Source: an uncultured Clostridia bacterium (lineage in GTDB: Bacteria > Bacillota > Clostridia > Oscillospirales > Acutalibacteraceae). From it: DNA of 64,000 nt. Shown in pieces: positions 44,436-53,020 of the stretch. Numbering within the stretch: position 1 is the stretch's first letter; each line of letters begins with the position of its first letter. The stretch is from NCBI GenBank assembly GCA_945876745.1, contig CAMCPL010000001.1, forward strand, positions 186,001 through 250,000. The letters run 5' to 3'. Made by a program: the position numbers and the translations under genes. The notes beneath the pieces are model-generated. The model was not told the origin of the DNA and did not search any database. It was given only the letters and a program-made list of their open reading frames with translations.

Positions 44436-46097
44436 TTATTCGGTATTATCGTCTGTGTTTGCTGCGGCGTCGTTGGACGCATAAAGCGTTTCGATAGCTT
44501 CCTCGGTTCTTGTCATTTGAGCACGCAGCTTTGACTCGTCGCGCGCTTCTGCCTGAACATAGCCTATCGTCCACACAGCTCCGTCATACGTTTCGCTGCC
44601 GTCAAAGAACACAACATCAAAGCCGCCTTTTTCGGTAAATCTCGTTTTTGAACAGCTTTCGCCGTTGAAATAATACCTCGTGTAGCCGTATTCCTTTTCG
44701 TATGTCGCCTTTTGCTCGGTCTCGAATTTTTCGCCGTCAAACGCTAAAATTTTTGAGCTTGCATTAATCACTCTGCCACGCTCCGAAACACTGAACGAAT
44801 TTGTGCAAAGTTTATTTTCATCGCCGTCGGATTTTATGAGATAATAGCTGACGTCTGTATTATCAAGCATATTTGATATGCCCTCGCTTTGGTAAACAAG
44901 CACGGCGTTTTTTCCGTTATATGTGTAGATATCGCAGAAATATTTGCTTACCTCAACAGCGATATAATTGCCGTTTCTGTCCTCCTTGCGCTGACTTACG
45001 TTTCTGCGGTAAACAAGCATAAGCTCGTTTGTTCCGTCTGCGTTGAAATCAACTGAATTAACGCCCGCAAGACCGCTTAAATACGGCATTTTCGTATCTG
45101 TTTTAAGCTCGCATACTCCGTAATTCTTGTTGTACTCGTCAACGAGGGAGAGGTATGCGGCGTTCATTGCGTTTTGCTGCGATACGCCGCTTGCATTGAC
45201 AGGTCTTGCACCACCCTCGGCATCCGTTGAAAATCTGTCGATTTCGCTGAGCGTTCTTTCAACGGTGTTAGAAGCGGCTGTTTCACGAAGCACGGCAACT
45301 CTTATACGCTCAAAGCTGTCGGTTACGTCCTTTTTATGAAGCGCATAGGTTGCGCTTTCGGGGTCGTAGGCGGCGGTTGTTTTTTTCTTAAACTCCTTGC
45401 CGGCAAGACGGAGCAAAGCAACCTTGCTTATATCGTCTTCGTTATGCTCGGCAATGAAATATTCGTCGCCGTCGCTGTAAAGCGAAAAGAAAATATCCTC
45501 CTCGCGACTGCTTCCCATAGGCAGCTTTTTGTTGTAAAGCTGTGTGCGTTCGTCACCCGAAAAGCCCCAAATTTCAGCAAAATAGAAATCATTGTCATTG
45601 TAAATCAGCATAAGCTCGCTTTTGCCGTCGTTGTCAAAATCAATCTGACGTGCAACGCAAAGTCCTGTCAGCATACAGCCCTTTACTTCATATTCGCTGT
45701 TCATAAATTTATAGTTCGCCGTGCCGTAGCGTTCAATATATTCATAGCAAACAGAGCTTGCGGATTTGTTGTATTTGTTCTGCTTCGAGTTCGACTTTCC
45801 GGCAGAAGTCATAACGCAGGCAACGATTATGACAACCATAATGACGACAACGAGCACAAGACCGACAACGCCTGTAAGTACGGGATTTTTGTCCCTGTTG
45901 CCTTTTTTTGAAAGAGAAGCGATTTTCTTTCCGAGAAGCAGAAGATTTACGCCGATTACGGAAATGACGTATTTCAAAGCGGACAGTATTTTTTTGAAGT
46001 CGATTTTTTCCGACAATTGTGCAAGGGTGCTTTTTTGCACCTTGACGTTTCCTTGATCATCGAAATCGTCGTCAAAGTAGTTGTATCGCTTTTTCAT
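44436..46097 (-). CDS. Large membrane protein with FG-GAP/VCBS-like repeats
   Basis: The 553-residue protein has a cytoplasmic N-terminus of about 70 residues (YFDDDFDDQGN), one strong membrane helix (about 74-98) and a large outside region. Two motifs, VARQIDFDNDGKSELMLIYN and VNSVDFNADGTNELMLVYR, look like calcium-binding loops of FG-GAP/VCBS-type beta-propeller blades. No enzyme motif is visible. The function is unknown; surface binding or sensing is possible. The ATG at 46097 follows GAGGTGACGGTT. It is monocistronic. Confidence 0.78.
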   Translation of the reverse strand: MKKRYNYFDDDFDDQGNVKVQKSTLAQLSEKIDFKKILSALKYVISVIGVNLLLLGKKIASLSKKGNRDKNPVLTGVVGLVLVVVIMVVIIVACVMTSAGKSNSKQNKYNKSASSVCYEYIERYGTANYKFMNSEYEVKGCMLTGLCVARQIDFDNDGKSELMLIYNDNDFYFAEIWGFSGDERTQLYNKKLPMGSSREEDIFFSLYSDGDEYFIAEHNEDDISKVALLRLAGKEFKKKTTAAYDPESATYALHKKDVTDSFERIRVAVLRETAASNTVERTLSEIDRFSTDAEGGARPVNASGVSQQNAMNAAYLSLVDEYNKNYGVCELKTDTKMPYLSGLAGVNSVDFNADGTNELMLVYRRNVSQRKEDRNGNYIAVEVSKYFCDIYTYNGKNAVLVYQSEGISNMLDNTDVSYYLIKSDGDENKLCTNSFSVSERGRVINASSKILAFDGEKFETEQKATYEKEYGYTRYYFNGESCSKTRFTEKGGFDVVFFDGSETYDGAVWTIGYVQAEARDESKLRAQMTRTEEAIETLYASNDAAANTDDNTE

Positions 46098-46187
46098 AAC
46101 CGTCACCTCCTCAAAATTAACAGTAGATAAACACTATTTTATTGCAATGATACCATATTATGAACAAAATAGCAATATTTGTTTATT

Positions 46188-47099
46188 TTATGAACTAAAG
46201 TCGGTTGATATTTGCTTGACGGCGTTATACGGTGAGTAATCCCAGCGGTCGATGTGCTTGCTTTTTATGTAGTATTTAAGCTCTTGATTTTTTATTTCGT
46301 TGTCGAATGCTTCAACGATTACGAGCTTGATTTTCATCTTCTCGCTCATTATGGATTTGATGAAAACCGAAACCTGCTGACCCGGCTGAAGCTCGCCGTA
46401 GGGCTCGGCAAGACCCGCTAAATTAGGCGTCAATTCAACAAATACGCCGTATTCCTCAACGCTTCGAACAATGCCCGTCACCGTTTCGCCCGCACTGAAA
46501 AGCCGTGCGTTTTCCTCCCAGGTGCCGAGCAGCTCCTTGAGAGAAAAAGTCAGCTTGTCGCCCTCTCTTTTTCTTAATACTACCTGTATAAGCTGACCTA
46601 CGTAAACACGCTGTGACGGATGATTTATGCGTGAAACCGAAAGCATATCAATCGGAATAAGTGAATTTATTCCCGCACCGATGTCGATAAAGGCTCCGAA
46701 GCATTCGATATGCGTTACCTTTGCCGCAATGATATCGCCGCAAACGAGTTTGTCTGTGTAGCTTTTCTTACATTCAAGCTGAACATCTCTGCGTGACAAA
46801 ACGGCATACGGCATTTGCGCCTCGTCGTATTCGACAGCCTTGATTTTGAACGCAACGAATTTGTTTACTCTGCTGATGAGCGCAATATCACGCACGCTTG
46901 CGTCTTCAATTCCTATCGCGCCCTCACATCGCGGAATTATTCCGTTGATAATTCCCAAGTCGATATGCAGATTATGCTCGCTGTCGCAAAGCACAACTCT
47001 GCCCTCGATTATTTCACCGCTTTGAATAGAGGTCAAAACCTCGTCAAGACTTGCAAATTTTTTCTCATTACGCCTGATACCCTCCGGTAAATACTTCAT
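46188..47099 (-). CDS. S1 RNA-binding domain protein (RpsA-like)
   Basis: The 303-residue protein contains at least three OB-fold S1 repeats: about residues 28-100 (GEIIEGRVVLCDSEHNLHID), 118-190 (GDIIAAKVTHIECFGAFIDI) and 205-265 (GETVTGIVRSVEEYGVFVEL). It resembles the short S1-like proteins of Firmicutes rather than six-domain RpsA of proteobacteria, so binding mRNA or aiding translation is likely. The ATG at 47099 follows GGAAGGGTCACA. It is transcribed away from the DUF951-prfA pair. Confidence 0.85.
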   Translation of the reverse strand: MKYLPEGIRRNEKKFASLDEVLTSIQSGEIIEGRVVLCDSEHNLHIDLGIINGIIPRCEGAIGIEDASVRDIALISRVNKFVAFKIKAVEYDEAQMPYAVLSRRDVQLECKKSYTDKLVCGDIIAAKVTHIECFGAFIDIGAGINSLIPIDMLSVSRINHPSQRVYVGQLIQVVLRKREGDKLTFSLKELLGTWEENARLFSAGETVTGIVRSVEEYGVFVELTPNLAGLAEPYGELQPGQQVSVFIKSIMSEKMKIKLVIVEAFDNEIKNQELKYYIKSKHIDRWDYSPYNAVKQISTDFSS

Positions 47100-47166
47100 T
47101 GTGACCCTTCCTTTTATGCGTTTTATCAATAGTTCATTTTATGACGAAATGCGTTCAAATATGTTA

Positions 47167-47195
47167 TTGATAATGGTAATAAATGGTGGTATAAT
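47167..47195 (+). promoter_or_regulatory. Promoter of DUF951-prfA, extended -10
   Basis: TTGATA and TATAAT are 17 bp apart, with TGG just before the -10 box, about 35 bp before the GTG start at 47230. Confidence 0.65.
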
Positions 47196-47229
47196 ATATG
47201 AGATTATTTAAGTAAGGCAGGTTGATACC

Positions 47230-47421
47230 GTGAATATTCAAATCGGCGACAGACTGACTATGAAAAAGCCGCACCCCTGCGGAAGCAAGGAATTTGAGGT
47301 ACTGCGTATCGGCGTTGATTTCAAAATTAAATGCATGGGCTGTGAGCATATTGTTACAGTACCGCGAAACAAGATTGAAAAGAATATCAGAGCCGTAGTA
47401 TCGGCACAAGAGAATAAGTGA
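47230..47421 (+). CDS. DUF951 family protein
   Basis: This 63-residue protein matches the DUF951 family (YyzM-like), with KKPHPCGSKEFEVLRIGVDF and KCMGCEH. The cysteine pattern (C-G-x..C-x-G-C) may bind a metal. Its function is unknown. The start is a GTG with AGG 9 nt upstream, and it lies 9 bp before prfA in the same operon; in other Firmicutes this family is often found near translation or chromosome-segregation genes. Confidence 0.88.
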   Translation: MNIQIGDRLTMKKPHPCGSKEFEVLRIGVDFKIKCMGCEHIVTVPRNKIEKNIRAVVSAQENK

Positions 47422-47430
47422 GGACAGGAT

Positions 47431-48507
47431 ATGATAGAAAAGCTTGAAGAGGTAGAAAAGCGCTTTGACGAGGTGAACGAATTAGTTTGCCAAAGCGACG
47501 TTATTGCGGATATGGAAAAGTATACCGCTTTGATGAAGGAATTGAAGCAGCTTACCCCGATTGTTGAAAAATTCAGAGAATACAAAAATGCAAAGGCAAC
47601 CAACGAGGAAGCAAGGGAAATGCTTTCCGACAGCTCGCTTGACGAGGATTTTGCCAAAATGGTAAAGGAAGAATTTGAGCAGAGCAAGCAGGACATTGAG
47701 CGTATAAACGAGGAGCTCAAGGTGCTTCTCCTTCCGAGAGACCCTAATGATGATAAGAACGTTATTGTCGAAATAAGAGGCGGCGCAGGCGGCGAAGAAA
47801 GCGCATTGTTTGCAGGCGTGCTTTATCGTATGTACAGTATGTACGCAGAGTCAAAGGGCTTCAAGACCGAGGTGCTTTCCGCGAGCGAAACAGGCTTGGG
47901 CGGTTATAAGGAAATCAGCTTTAGCATAACGGGCGACGGCGCGTATTCGAGATTTAAGTTTGAGTCGGGCGTTCACCGTGTTCAGCGTGTACCCGAAACC
48001 GAGAGTCAGGGCAGAATTCATACTTCGACTACAACTGTTGCGGTATTGCCCGAAGCCGAAGAGGTTGATTTTGAAATACTTGATAAGGATTTGCAGGTTG
48101 ATACATTCCGTGCTTCGGGCGCAGGAGGTCAGCATATAAACAAAACATCGTCGGCTATCCGTATTACGCATATCCCGACAGGCACGGTTGTTGAATGTCA
48201 GGATCAACGCTCACAGCACCAAAACCGTGAAAAAGCAATGCTTGTGCTTCGTGCAAGATTGCTTGACGCAGAAAGGGCAAAGCAGGACGCCGCCATAGCG
48301 GGCGAGCGTAAGGCACAGGTCGGAACAGGCGACAGAAGCGAGCGTATACGAACATATAACTACCCACAGGGCAGAGTGTCCGACCATAGAATTAATCTCA
48401 CTCTTTATAAATTAGAGGCAATACTCAACGGCGATATGGACGAGCTTATCGACGCACTTATCACCGCAGACACGGCGGAAAAGCTCAAAGCACAAAGTGA
48501 GTCGTAA
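47431..48507 (+). CDS. prfA: Peptide chain release factor 1
   Basis: RF1 ends translation at UAA and UAG codons. The 358-residue length is typical. The catalytic GGQ sits in [15 protein letters not shown], the RF1-type recognition loop lies earlier ([13 protein letters not shown], where RF2 would differ), and the C-terminal [19 protein letters not shown] is characteristic. The ATG follows GAGGACAGGAT. Confidence 0.97.
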   Translation: MIEKLEEVEKRFDEVNELVCQSDVIADMEKYTALMKELKQLTPIVEKFREYKNAKATNEEAREMLSDSSLDEDFAKMVKEEFEQSKQDIERINEELKVLLLPRDPNDDKNVIVEIRGGAGGEESALFAGVLYRMYSMYAESKGFKTEVLSASETGLGGYKEISFSITGDGAYSRFKFESGVHRVQRVPETESQGRIHTSTTTVAVLPEAEEVDFEILDKDLQVDTFRASGAGGQHINKTSSAIRITHIPTGTVVECQDQRSQHQNREKAMLVLRARLLDAERAKQDAAIAGERKAQVGTGDRSERIRTYNYPQGRVSDHRINLTLYKLEAILNGDMDELIDALITADTAEKLKAQSES

Positions 48508-48524
48508 CATTGTATAATTCTGAT

Positions 48525-48631
48525 TGAATCCCTCAGTCACTTCGTGACAGCTCCCTTTGACAAGGGAGCCTTAATCTAGCCTCCCTTGTCAAAGGGAGGT
48601 GGCAGCGAGGTACGAGCTGACGGAGGGATTC
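48525..48631. repeat. Palindromic intergenic repeat (GAATCCCTC family), full copy 1
   Basis: The element starts GAATCCCTCAGTCACTTCGT and ends with the near complement GACGGAGGGATTC. In the middle GCTCCCTTTGACAAGGGAGC and CCTCCCTTGTCAAAGGGAGG form nested hairpins. Related copies lie at 49077-49186 and 52278-52327, and a looser relative at 59674-59828. Confidence 0.85.
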
Positions 48632-48667
48632 ATATCATAAGCATAACACACTAAGGAGAATTTGAGT

Positions 48668-49036
48668 TTGAATTACAAGCACAACCCAAATTTAACCGAA
48701 TATGCCAGAACATTGAGAAAAGATATGACCAAAGAAGAACGTCATTTATGGTATGATTTTCTCAAAAATTATCCGGTCAGATTTTTAAGACAGAAGGTTA
48801 TTGACGACTATATAGTGGACTTTTATTGTTCAAAGGCGAGGCTTGTAATTGAGCTTGACGGCTCACAGCATTACGAAAATTCAGGTTTACTTAAAGACAA
48901 AATAAGAACTCAACGAATTGAAAAACGAAATCTAACGGTTTTGAGAATACCGAACAATGAGGTTATGAACAATTTTGACGGAGTTTGTGAGTATATAGAT
49001 AATTATGTTGCTGAATCCCTCAGTCAGCATAGCTGA
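48668..49036 (+). CDS. DUF559 (Vsr-like) endonuclease-domain protein
   Basis: The 122-residue protein matches the DUF559 family, a restriction-endonuclease-like fold related to Vsr repair nucleases. Typical segments are LRKDMTKEERHLWYDFLKN, RFLRQKVIDDYIVDFYCS and VIELDGSQHYE, the last two carrying the putative catalytic acidic residues. I place the start at the TTG at 48668, 9 nt after AAGGAG. The last residues (SLSQHS) and the stop codon are encoded inside a partial palindromic repeat at 49013-49042. The gene is flanked by full copies of that repeat on both sides, suggesting it moves with or through the repeats. Confidence 0.8.
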   Translation: MNYKHNPNLTEYARTLRKDMTKEERHLWYDFLKNYPVRFLRQKVIDDYIVDFYCSKARLVIELDGSQHYENSGLLKDKIRTQRIEKRNLTVLRIPNNEVMNNFDGVCEYIDNYVAESLSQHS

Positions 49037-49076
49037 CAGCTCAAGTTACGGGATACGTTACTTTGTGATTTTGGTT

Positions 49077-49186
49077 GAATCCCTCAGTCACTTCGTGACA
49101 GCTCCCTTTGACAAGGGAGCCTTAGTGTTCAAAATATTTAGTCTCCCTTGTCAAAGGGAGGGGGACCGCTTGCGGTGGAGGGATTC
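49077..49186. repeat. Palindromic intergenic repeat (GAATCCCTC family), full copy 2
   Basis: Same element as 48525-48631, with a different spacer between the two inner hairpins. A partial copy (GAATCCCTCAGTCAGCATAG, 49013-49042) precedes it and contains the end of the DUF559 gene. Confidence 0.85.
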
Positions 49187-49220
49187 AAAAAACAAAACCT
49201 ACAATAAAGAGAAGATGAAT

Positions 49221-50789
49221 ATGCAGACGAGGATTTTATCTACAAGTGAATATGACGTTGCGCTGGCAAGTGAAATCATTGCAGGCGGCGGACTTGTTGC
49301 GTTTCCGACCGAAACGGTGTACGGCTTAGGCGCAAATGCGCTCAACGAAGAAGCCGTAAAAAAGATATACCTTGCAAAGGGACGACCTTCTGACAATCCT
49401 CTGATTGTTCATATAGCAAAAAAAGAGGATATTTACGAGCTTGTCGAGGAGGTAACGCCGAAGGCTAAAGCACTTATTGACGCATTTTTCCCTGCGCCGC
49501 TTACGGTTATACTCAAAAAGTCGAAGCTAATCGGCAATGTCGTCAGCGGCGGTCTTGATACCGTTGCAGTTCGTATGCCGAAAAACGAGATTGCACGCAG
49601 GCTGATAGAAAAAAGCGGTTGTCCGATTGCCGCACCGAGCGCAAACACTTCGGGTCTTCCGTCGCCAACAAGAGCGAAATATGTTGTTGACGATATGATG
49701 GGCAAGATTGACGCGATAATCGATGGCGGTGACTGTGAATTCGGCGTTGAAAGCACGGTTATTACTCTTGCAACCGACGTTCCTACTTTGCTTCGTCCGG
49801 GCGCCGTGACAAAGGAAATGCTTGAAGAGGTTATCGGCGAGGTATATGTTGCCCCTGCTGTGCTTGAGGGTATGGCGGAAAACGAAGAAGCCGCTTCGCC
49901 CGGTATGAAATATAAGCATTATTCGCCGAAAACGAGAGTTGTTATGGTGCAGGGTACAAAGGAGCAGTACGAGAATTTTGTCAATTCAAAAACGGATTGC
50001 GGCGCACTTTGCTTTGACGGTGACGACGTGAAGATTCCGAAAATCACCTACGGAAAGGAAAGCGACGAGCTTGAACAGGCGAGGGAGCTTTTCGACGCAC
50101 TTCGGGAGCTTGACGGCTTCAAGGTCAAAAAGGTTTATGCAAGAGCACCCGGCAAGGACGGCGTTTCAATGGCGGTGTATAATAGACTGATAAGGGCTTG
50201 CGGCTTTGATATAATCGACCTTACAAAGCCCTTTACCGTCGGCATTACCGGACAGACGGGAGCAGGCAAGGGCTACGTTTGTGAAAAGCTCAGGCAATAC
50301 GGCTTTGAGGTTATCGACTGCGACAAAATTGCACGGCAGGTAACACGAAAGGGCGAAAGTGTTTTGAACGTGCTTGCCGAAAATTTCGGGAAAGATATTC
50401 TCGTAAACGGCGAGCTTGACAGAAAGCTGCTTGCAAAAAGAGCCTTTGCAACGAGGGAAAAAACAGATTTGCTCAACTCGATTTTGCACCAGATTATAAG
50501 AGAAAAATGTATTTCGCTTGCAAAGGGAATTTGCGTGCTTGACGCACCGCAGCTTTTTGAAGCGAATATGCAGGGCGACTGCTACAAGGTAATAGGCGTT
50601 GTCGCAAACGAGGATACAAGAATAAAACGAATTGTTGCAAGGGATAATATTACCGTTGAACAGGCAAGGCAGAGAATGGCGGCGCAGTATTCGCAGGAGT
50701 ATTTTTTGGACAATTGCGATTTTGTAATATACAATAACGGCGAAAGCCTTGATACACAAATAGAAAACATTTTGGAGGTTATCTTATGA
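49221..50789 (+). CDS. Fusion: threonylcarbamoyl-AMP synthase (TsaC/Sua5) + dephospho-CoA kinase (CoaE)
   Basis: The 522-residue protein joins two enzymes. Residues 1 to about 330 are Sua5-type TsaC, which makes threonylcarbamoyl-AMP for the tRNA t6A modification: GGGLVAFPTETVYGLGANA, KGRPSDNPLIVHI, and the Sua5 linker SPGMKYKHYSPKT. From about residue 337 follows CoaE, the last step of CoA synthesis, with Walker A GITGQTGAGKGY, VLDAPQLFE and the lid RQRMAAQ. No frameshift or stop separates them. The start could be either ATG at 49215 or 49221; the spacing to AGAGAAG favours 49221. Its stop overlaps the M18 peptidase start (ATGA). Confidence 0.9.
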   Translation: MQTRILSTSEYDVALASEIIAGGGLVAFPTETVYGLGANALNEEAVKKIYLAKGRPSDNPLIVHIAKKEDIYELVEEVTPKAKALIDAFFPAPLTVILKKSKLIGNVVSGGLDTVAVRMPKNEIARRLIEKSGCPIAAPSANTSGLPSPTRAKYVVDDMMGKIDAIIDGGDCEFGVESTVITLATDVPTLLRPGAVTKEMLEEVIGEVYVAPAVLEGMAENEEAASPGMKYKHYSPKTRVVMVQGTKEQYENFVNSKTDCGALCFDGDDVKIPKITYGKESDELEQARELFDALRELDGFKVKKVYARAPGKDGVSMAVYNRLIRACGFDIIDLTKPFTVGITGQTGAGKGYVCEKLRQYGFEVIDCDKIARQVTRKGESVLNVLAENFGKDILVNGELDRKLLAKRAFATREKTDLLNSILHQIIREKCISLAKGICVLDAPQLFEANMQGDCYKVIGVVANEDTRIKRIVARDNITVEQARQRMAAQYSQEYFLDNCDFVIYNNGESLDTQIENILEVIL

Positions 50790-52186
50790 GTGAAAAAACA
50801 AAGCAATTAAAGGATATGCTGTTTAACAAAAAGGAAAACGGCGCTGATTTTATGGACGATGAGGAATTAAGAGAATGTGACGATTTCTGCGAGGGCTACA
50901 AGGAATTTCTTGCAGAATGCAAAACGGAGCGTGAGGTTGCCGCTTGGGTTGAGGAAATCGCACAGGCAAACGGCTATCAGCGTTTTGACGAGTTCGGCGA
51001 AGCATTGGAGCCGGGCGAAAAGGTCTACTATATGAACAGGGGCAAGGCAATTATTCTTTGCATTAAGGGCAAACGAAGCATTAAGGACGGAGTTAGGATT
51101 TCGGCTGCGCATATTGACAGTCCGCGCCTTGACTTAAAGCAATGCCCTGTTTACGAGCAGGAGGGCTTGGGATTTTTCAAAACGCATTATTACGGCGGTA
51201 TTAAGAAGTATCAATGGACGGCAATTCCGCTTTCGCTTCACGGCAGAATTTGCAAAAACGACGGTACCTTTGTTGATATTCGTTTAGGCGAGGAAGCAGG
51301 CGAGCCGAAGTTCTGCATAACAGATATTCTTCCGCATTTGGGCAGTGAGCAGATGAGCCGCAAGGCAAACGAGCTTGTCAAGGGCGAGGAGCTTAACGTT
51401 GTTATCGGCTCACGTCCGTTTAAGGACGACGAGGAAAGCGAGCGCATAAAGCTCAATTTGCTCAACCTTTTGTATGAAAAGTACGGCATTGTTGAGCGTG
51501 ATTTCCTCTCTGCCGAGCTTGAGTTAGTGCCTGCGTTTACGGTTGACGATATCGGCTTTGACAGAAGTCTTATCGGCGGCTACGGTCACGACGACAGAGT
51601 TTGCTCATATCCTGCATTACAGGCTATTCTCAATATTGACGACGCACCGGAGTACACTGCGATTACCGTGCTCACCGATAAGGAGGAAACAGGCTCCGAC
51701 GGAAATACAGGTCTTAATTCGTCGTATCTCAAATACTTTATTGAGGATTTGGCTCGTCTTGAGGGCTACGAGGGCAGGGATGTGCTTCGTAATTCAAAGT
51801 GCCTGAGCGCCGATGTAAATGCGGCTTACGATCCTACTTGGTCGTCTGTTTTTGAAAAGAATAATGCAAGTTTTATCAACAACGGCGTATGTGTGACAAA
51901 GTTCACAGGCTCAAGAGGAAAAAGCGGAACCTCCGACGCAAGCGCAGAATTTTGCAGTTGGGTAAAAACAAAGCTTGAAGAAAACAATGTTTTGTGGCAG
52001 ACAGGCGAGCTCGGAAAGGTTGACGGAGGCGGCGGCGGAACTGTCGCAATGTATATCGCAAATATGGACGTTGACACGATAGACGTGGGCGTTCCGGTTC
52101 TGTCAATGCACTCGCCGTATGAGATTGTTTCAAAGATTGACGTTTATATGGCGTATAAGGCATTTTTGACTTTCTTTACAAAATAA
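50786..52186 (+). CDS. M18 family zinc aminopeptidase
   Basis: The 466-residue protein has the M18 metal ligands in order: His in SAAHIDSPRLD, Asp in GYGHDDRVCSYPAL, the catalytic and metal Glu pair in DKEETGSDG, Asp in LSADVNAAYDP and His in VLSMHSPYE. M18 enzymes are dodecameric cytosolic aminopeptidases that prefer acidic or neutral N-termini. The gene overlaps the TsaC-CoaE fusion by 4 bp and ends in a strong terminator. Confidence 0.93.
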   Translation: MSEKTKQLKDMLFNKKENGADFMDDEELRECDDFCEGYKEFLAECKTEREVAAWVEEIAQANGYQRFDEFGEALEPGEKVYYMNRGKAIILCIKGKRSIKDGVRISAAHIDSPRLDLKQCPVYEQEGLGFFKTHYYGGIKKYQWTAIPLSLHGRICKNDGTFVDIRLGEEAGEPKFCITDILPHLGSEQMSRKANELVKGEELNVVIGSRPFKDDEESERIKLNLLNLLYEKYGIVERDFLSAELELVPAFTVDDIGFDRSLIGGYGHDDRVCSYPALQAILNIDDAPEYTAITVLTDKEETGSDGNTGLNSSYLKYFIEDLARLEGYEGRDVLRNSKCLSADVNAAYDPTWSSVFEKNNASFINNGVCVTKFTGSRGKSGTSDASAEFCSWVKTKLEENNVLWQTGELGKVDGGGGGTVAMYIANMDVDTIDVGVPVLSMHSPYEIVSKIDVYMAYKAFLTFFTK

Positions 52187-52192
52187 GCATAT

Positions 52193-52231
52193 AAAAAACG
52201 GACTGTACTCATTTGAGACTGTCCGTTTTTT
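52193..52231 (+). terminator. Terminator after the M18 peptidase
   Basis: AAAAAACGGAC pairs with GTCCGTTTTTT around a partly self-complementary loop, 7 bp after the stop codon. Confidence 0.85.
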
Positions 52232-52277
52232 AGTTCGTTTTTACCAACAAGGAGAACCGTCCCCTTTGGTGTTTAAG

Positions 52278-52327
52278 CCTCCCTTGTCAAAGGGAGGTGG
52301 CAGCGTTTAACGCTGACGGAGGGATTC
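52278..52327. repeat. Palindromic intergenic repeat, half copy
   Basis: This is the right half of the GAATCCCTC element: CCTCCCTTGTCAAAGGGAGG, then GTGGCAGCG, a short hairpin and GACGGAGGGATTC. Confidence 0.75.
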
Positions 52328-52332
52328 AAAAA

Positions 52333-52409
52333 CGGGTCGTCGAGGACGCCGACCCCTACAAGTTCGTCGCAGTAATGCAATCGTAGGGGTCGGCGTCCCC
52401 GACGACCCG
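52333..52409. repeat. Long inverted repeat, 27-bp arms
   Basis: CGGGTCGTCGAGGACGCCGA and onward to CCCCTAC forms a 27-bp arm whose complement follows after 23 bp with one mismatch. It is GC-rich compared with its surroundings. Together with the half copy before it, it fills most of the 300-bp gap between the M18 peptidase and luxS. Confidence 0.8.
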
Positions 52410-52445
52410 AAAATTATAATCAATCAAACCGATTCTTTTCTTAAC

Positions 52446-52484
52446 TCAAAAATGCTCTCGGCAATTTGCCGAGAGCGTTTTTTT
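52446..52484 (-). terminator. Terminator of ilvE-luxS
   Basis: GCTCTCGGCA and TGCCGAGAGC form a 10-bp stem with a 3-nt loop and T-runs on both sides; on the minus strand it follows the luxS stop codon by about 10 bp. Nearly the same stem recurs after gap (62737-62766). Confidence 0.85.
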
Positions 52485-52488
52485 GTCA

Positions 52489-53004
52489 TTATGAATCGTA
52501 GAAGGTTTGTCCCTTTTCCGTTTCAATCCTCTGCGTTAAAGGATATTCAAAGCAGGGATTTGTCTTTAGAATATCGGCATAAAGCCTTGCTTCGTATTTT
52601 GCCATATTCAGGTCGTGGAGAATGTAGTTGCCGCAGTTTTGAGGATTTGCGCCGGGCACAACGTCGTCGTAATCTGCGCAAAACTCGTATGCACGGATAA
52701 GAAGAGGCAAAATCTCCTGCGGCGCAGGTCTGCCCTTAACGATAAGATAGCAGCCTGTAAGACAGCCCATAGGTCCCCAGTAAATAATCCTGTCCTTCCA
52801 TTCCTCGTCGTTGCGCAAAAATGTTGCGATTATATGCTCAATAGTGTGCATAGCGTTAGGGTGAATGGCAGGCTCAATATTCGGCTTTTTCATTCTTATG
52901 TCAAAGGTGGTTGCTGTTTCGTTTCCGAGCGTGTCAACTCTTGACTCGTAAATTCCCGGAACTATTAAGTTATGGTCAACCTGAAAACTGGGTATTAAGT
53001 CCAT
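52489..53004 (-). CDS. luxS: S-ribosylhomocysteine lyase
   Basis: LuxS cleaves S-ribosylhomocysteine to homocysteine and the precursor of autoinducer-2, as part of the activated methyl cycle. The 171-residue protein has the metal site His53/His57 in AMHTIEHIIA with Cys124 in NPQNCGNYILHD, plus Cys81 in GPMGCLTGCY. The ATG at 53004 follows AGGAGAAAAAT and is 16 bp after ilvE, so the two form an operon. No pfs or metK is adjacent. Confidence 0.97.
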   Translation of the reverse strand: MDLIPSFQVDHNLIVPGIYESRVDTLGNETATTFDIRMKKPNIEPAIHPNAMHTIEHIIATFLRNDEEWKDRIIYWGPMGCLTGCYLIVKGRPAPQEILPLLIRAYEFCADYDDVVPGANPQNCGNYILHDLNMAKYEARLYADILKTNPCFEYPLTQRIETEKGQTFYDS

Positions 53005-53020
53005 ATTTTTCTCCTGTGAT

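Noticed and set aside
48525-49186. Palindromic repeats as a CRISPR array
   Set aside because: The copies are about 110 bp, spaced irregularly and with a gene between; there are no short regular direct repeats with unique spacers anywhere in the window.
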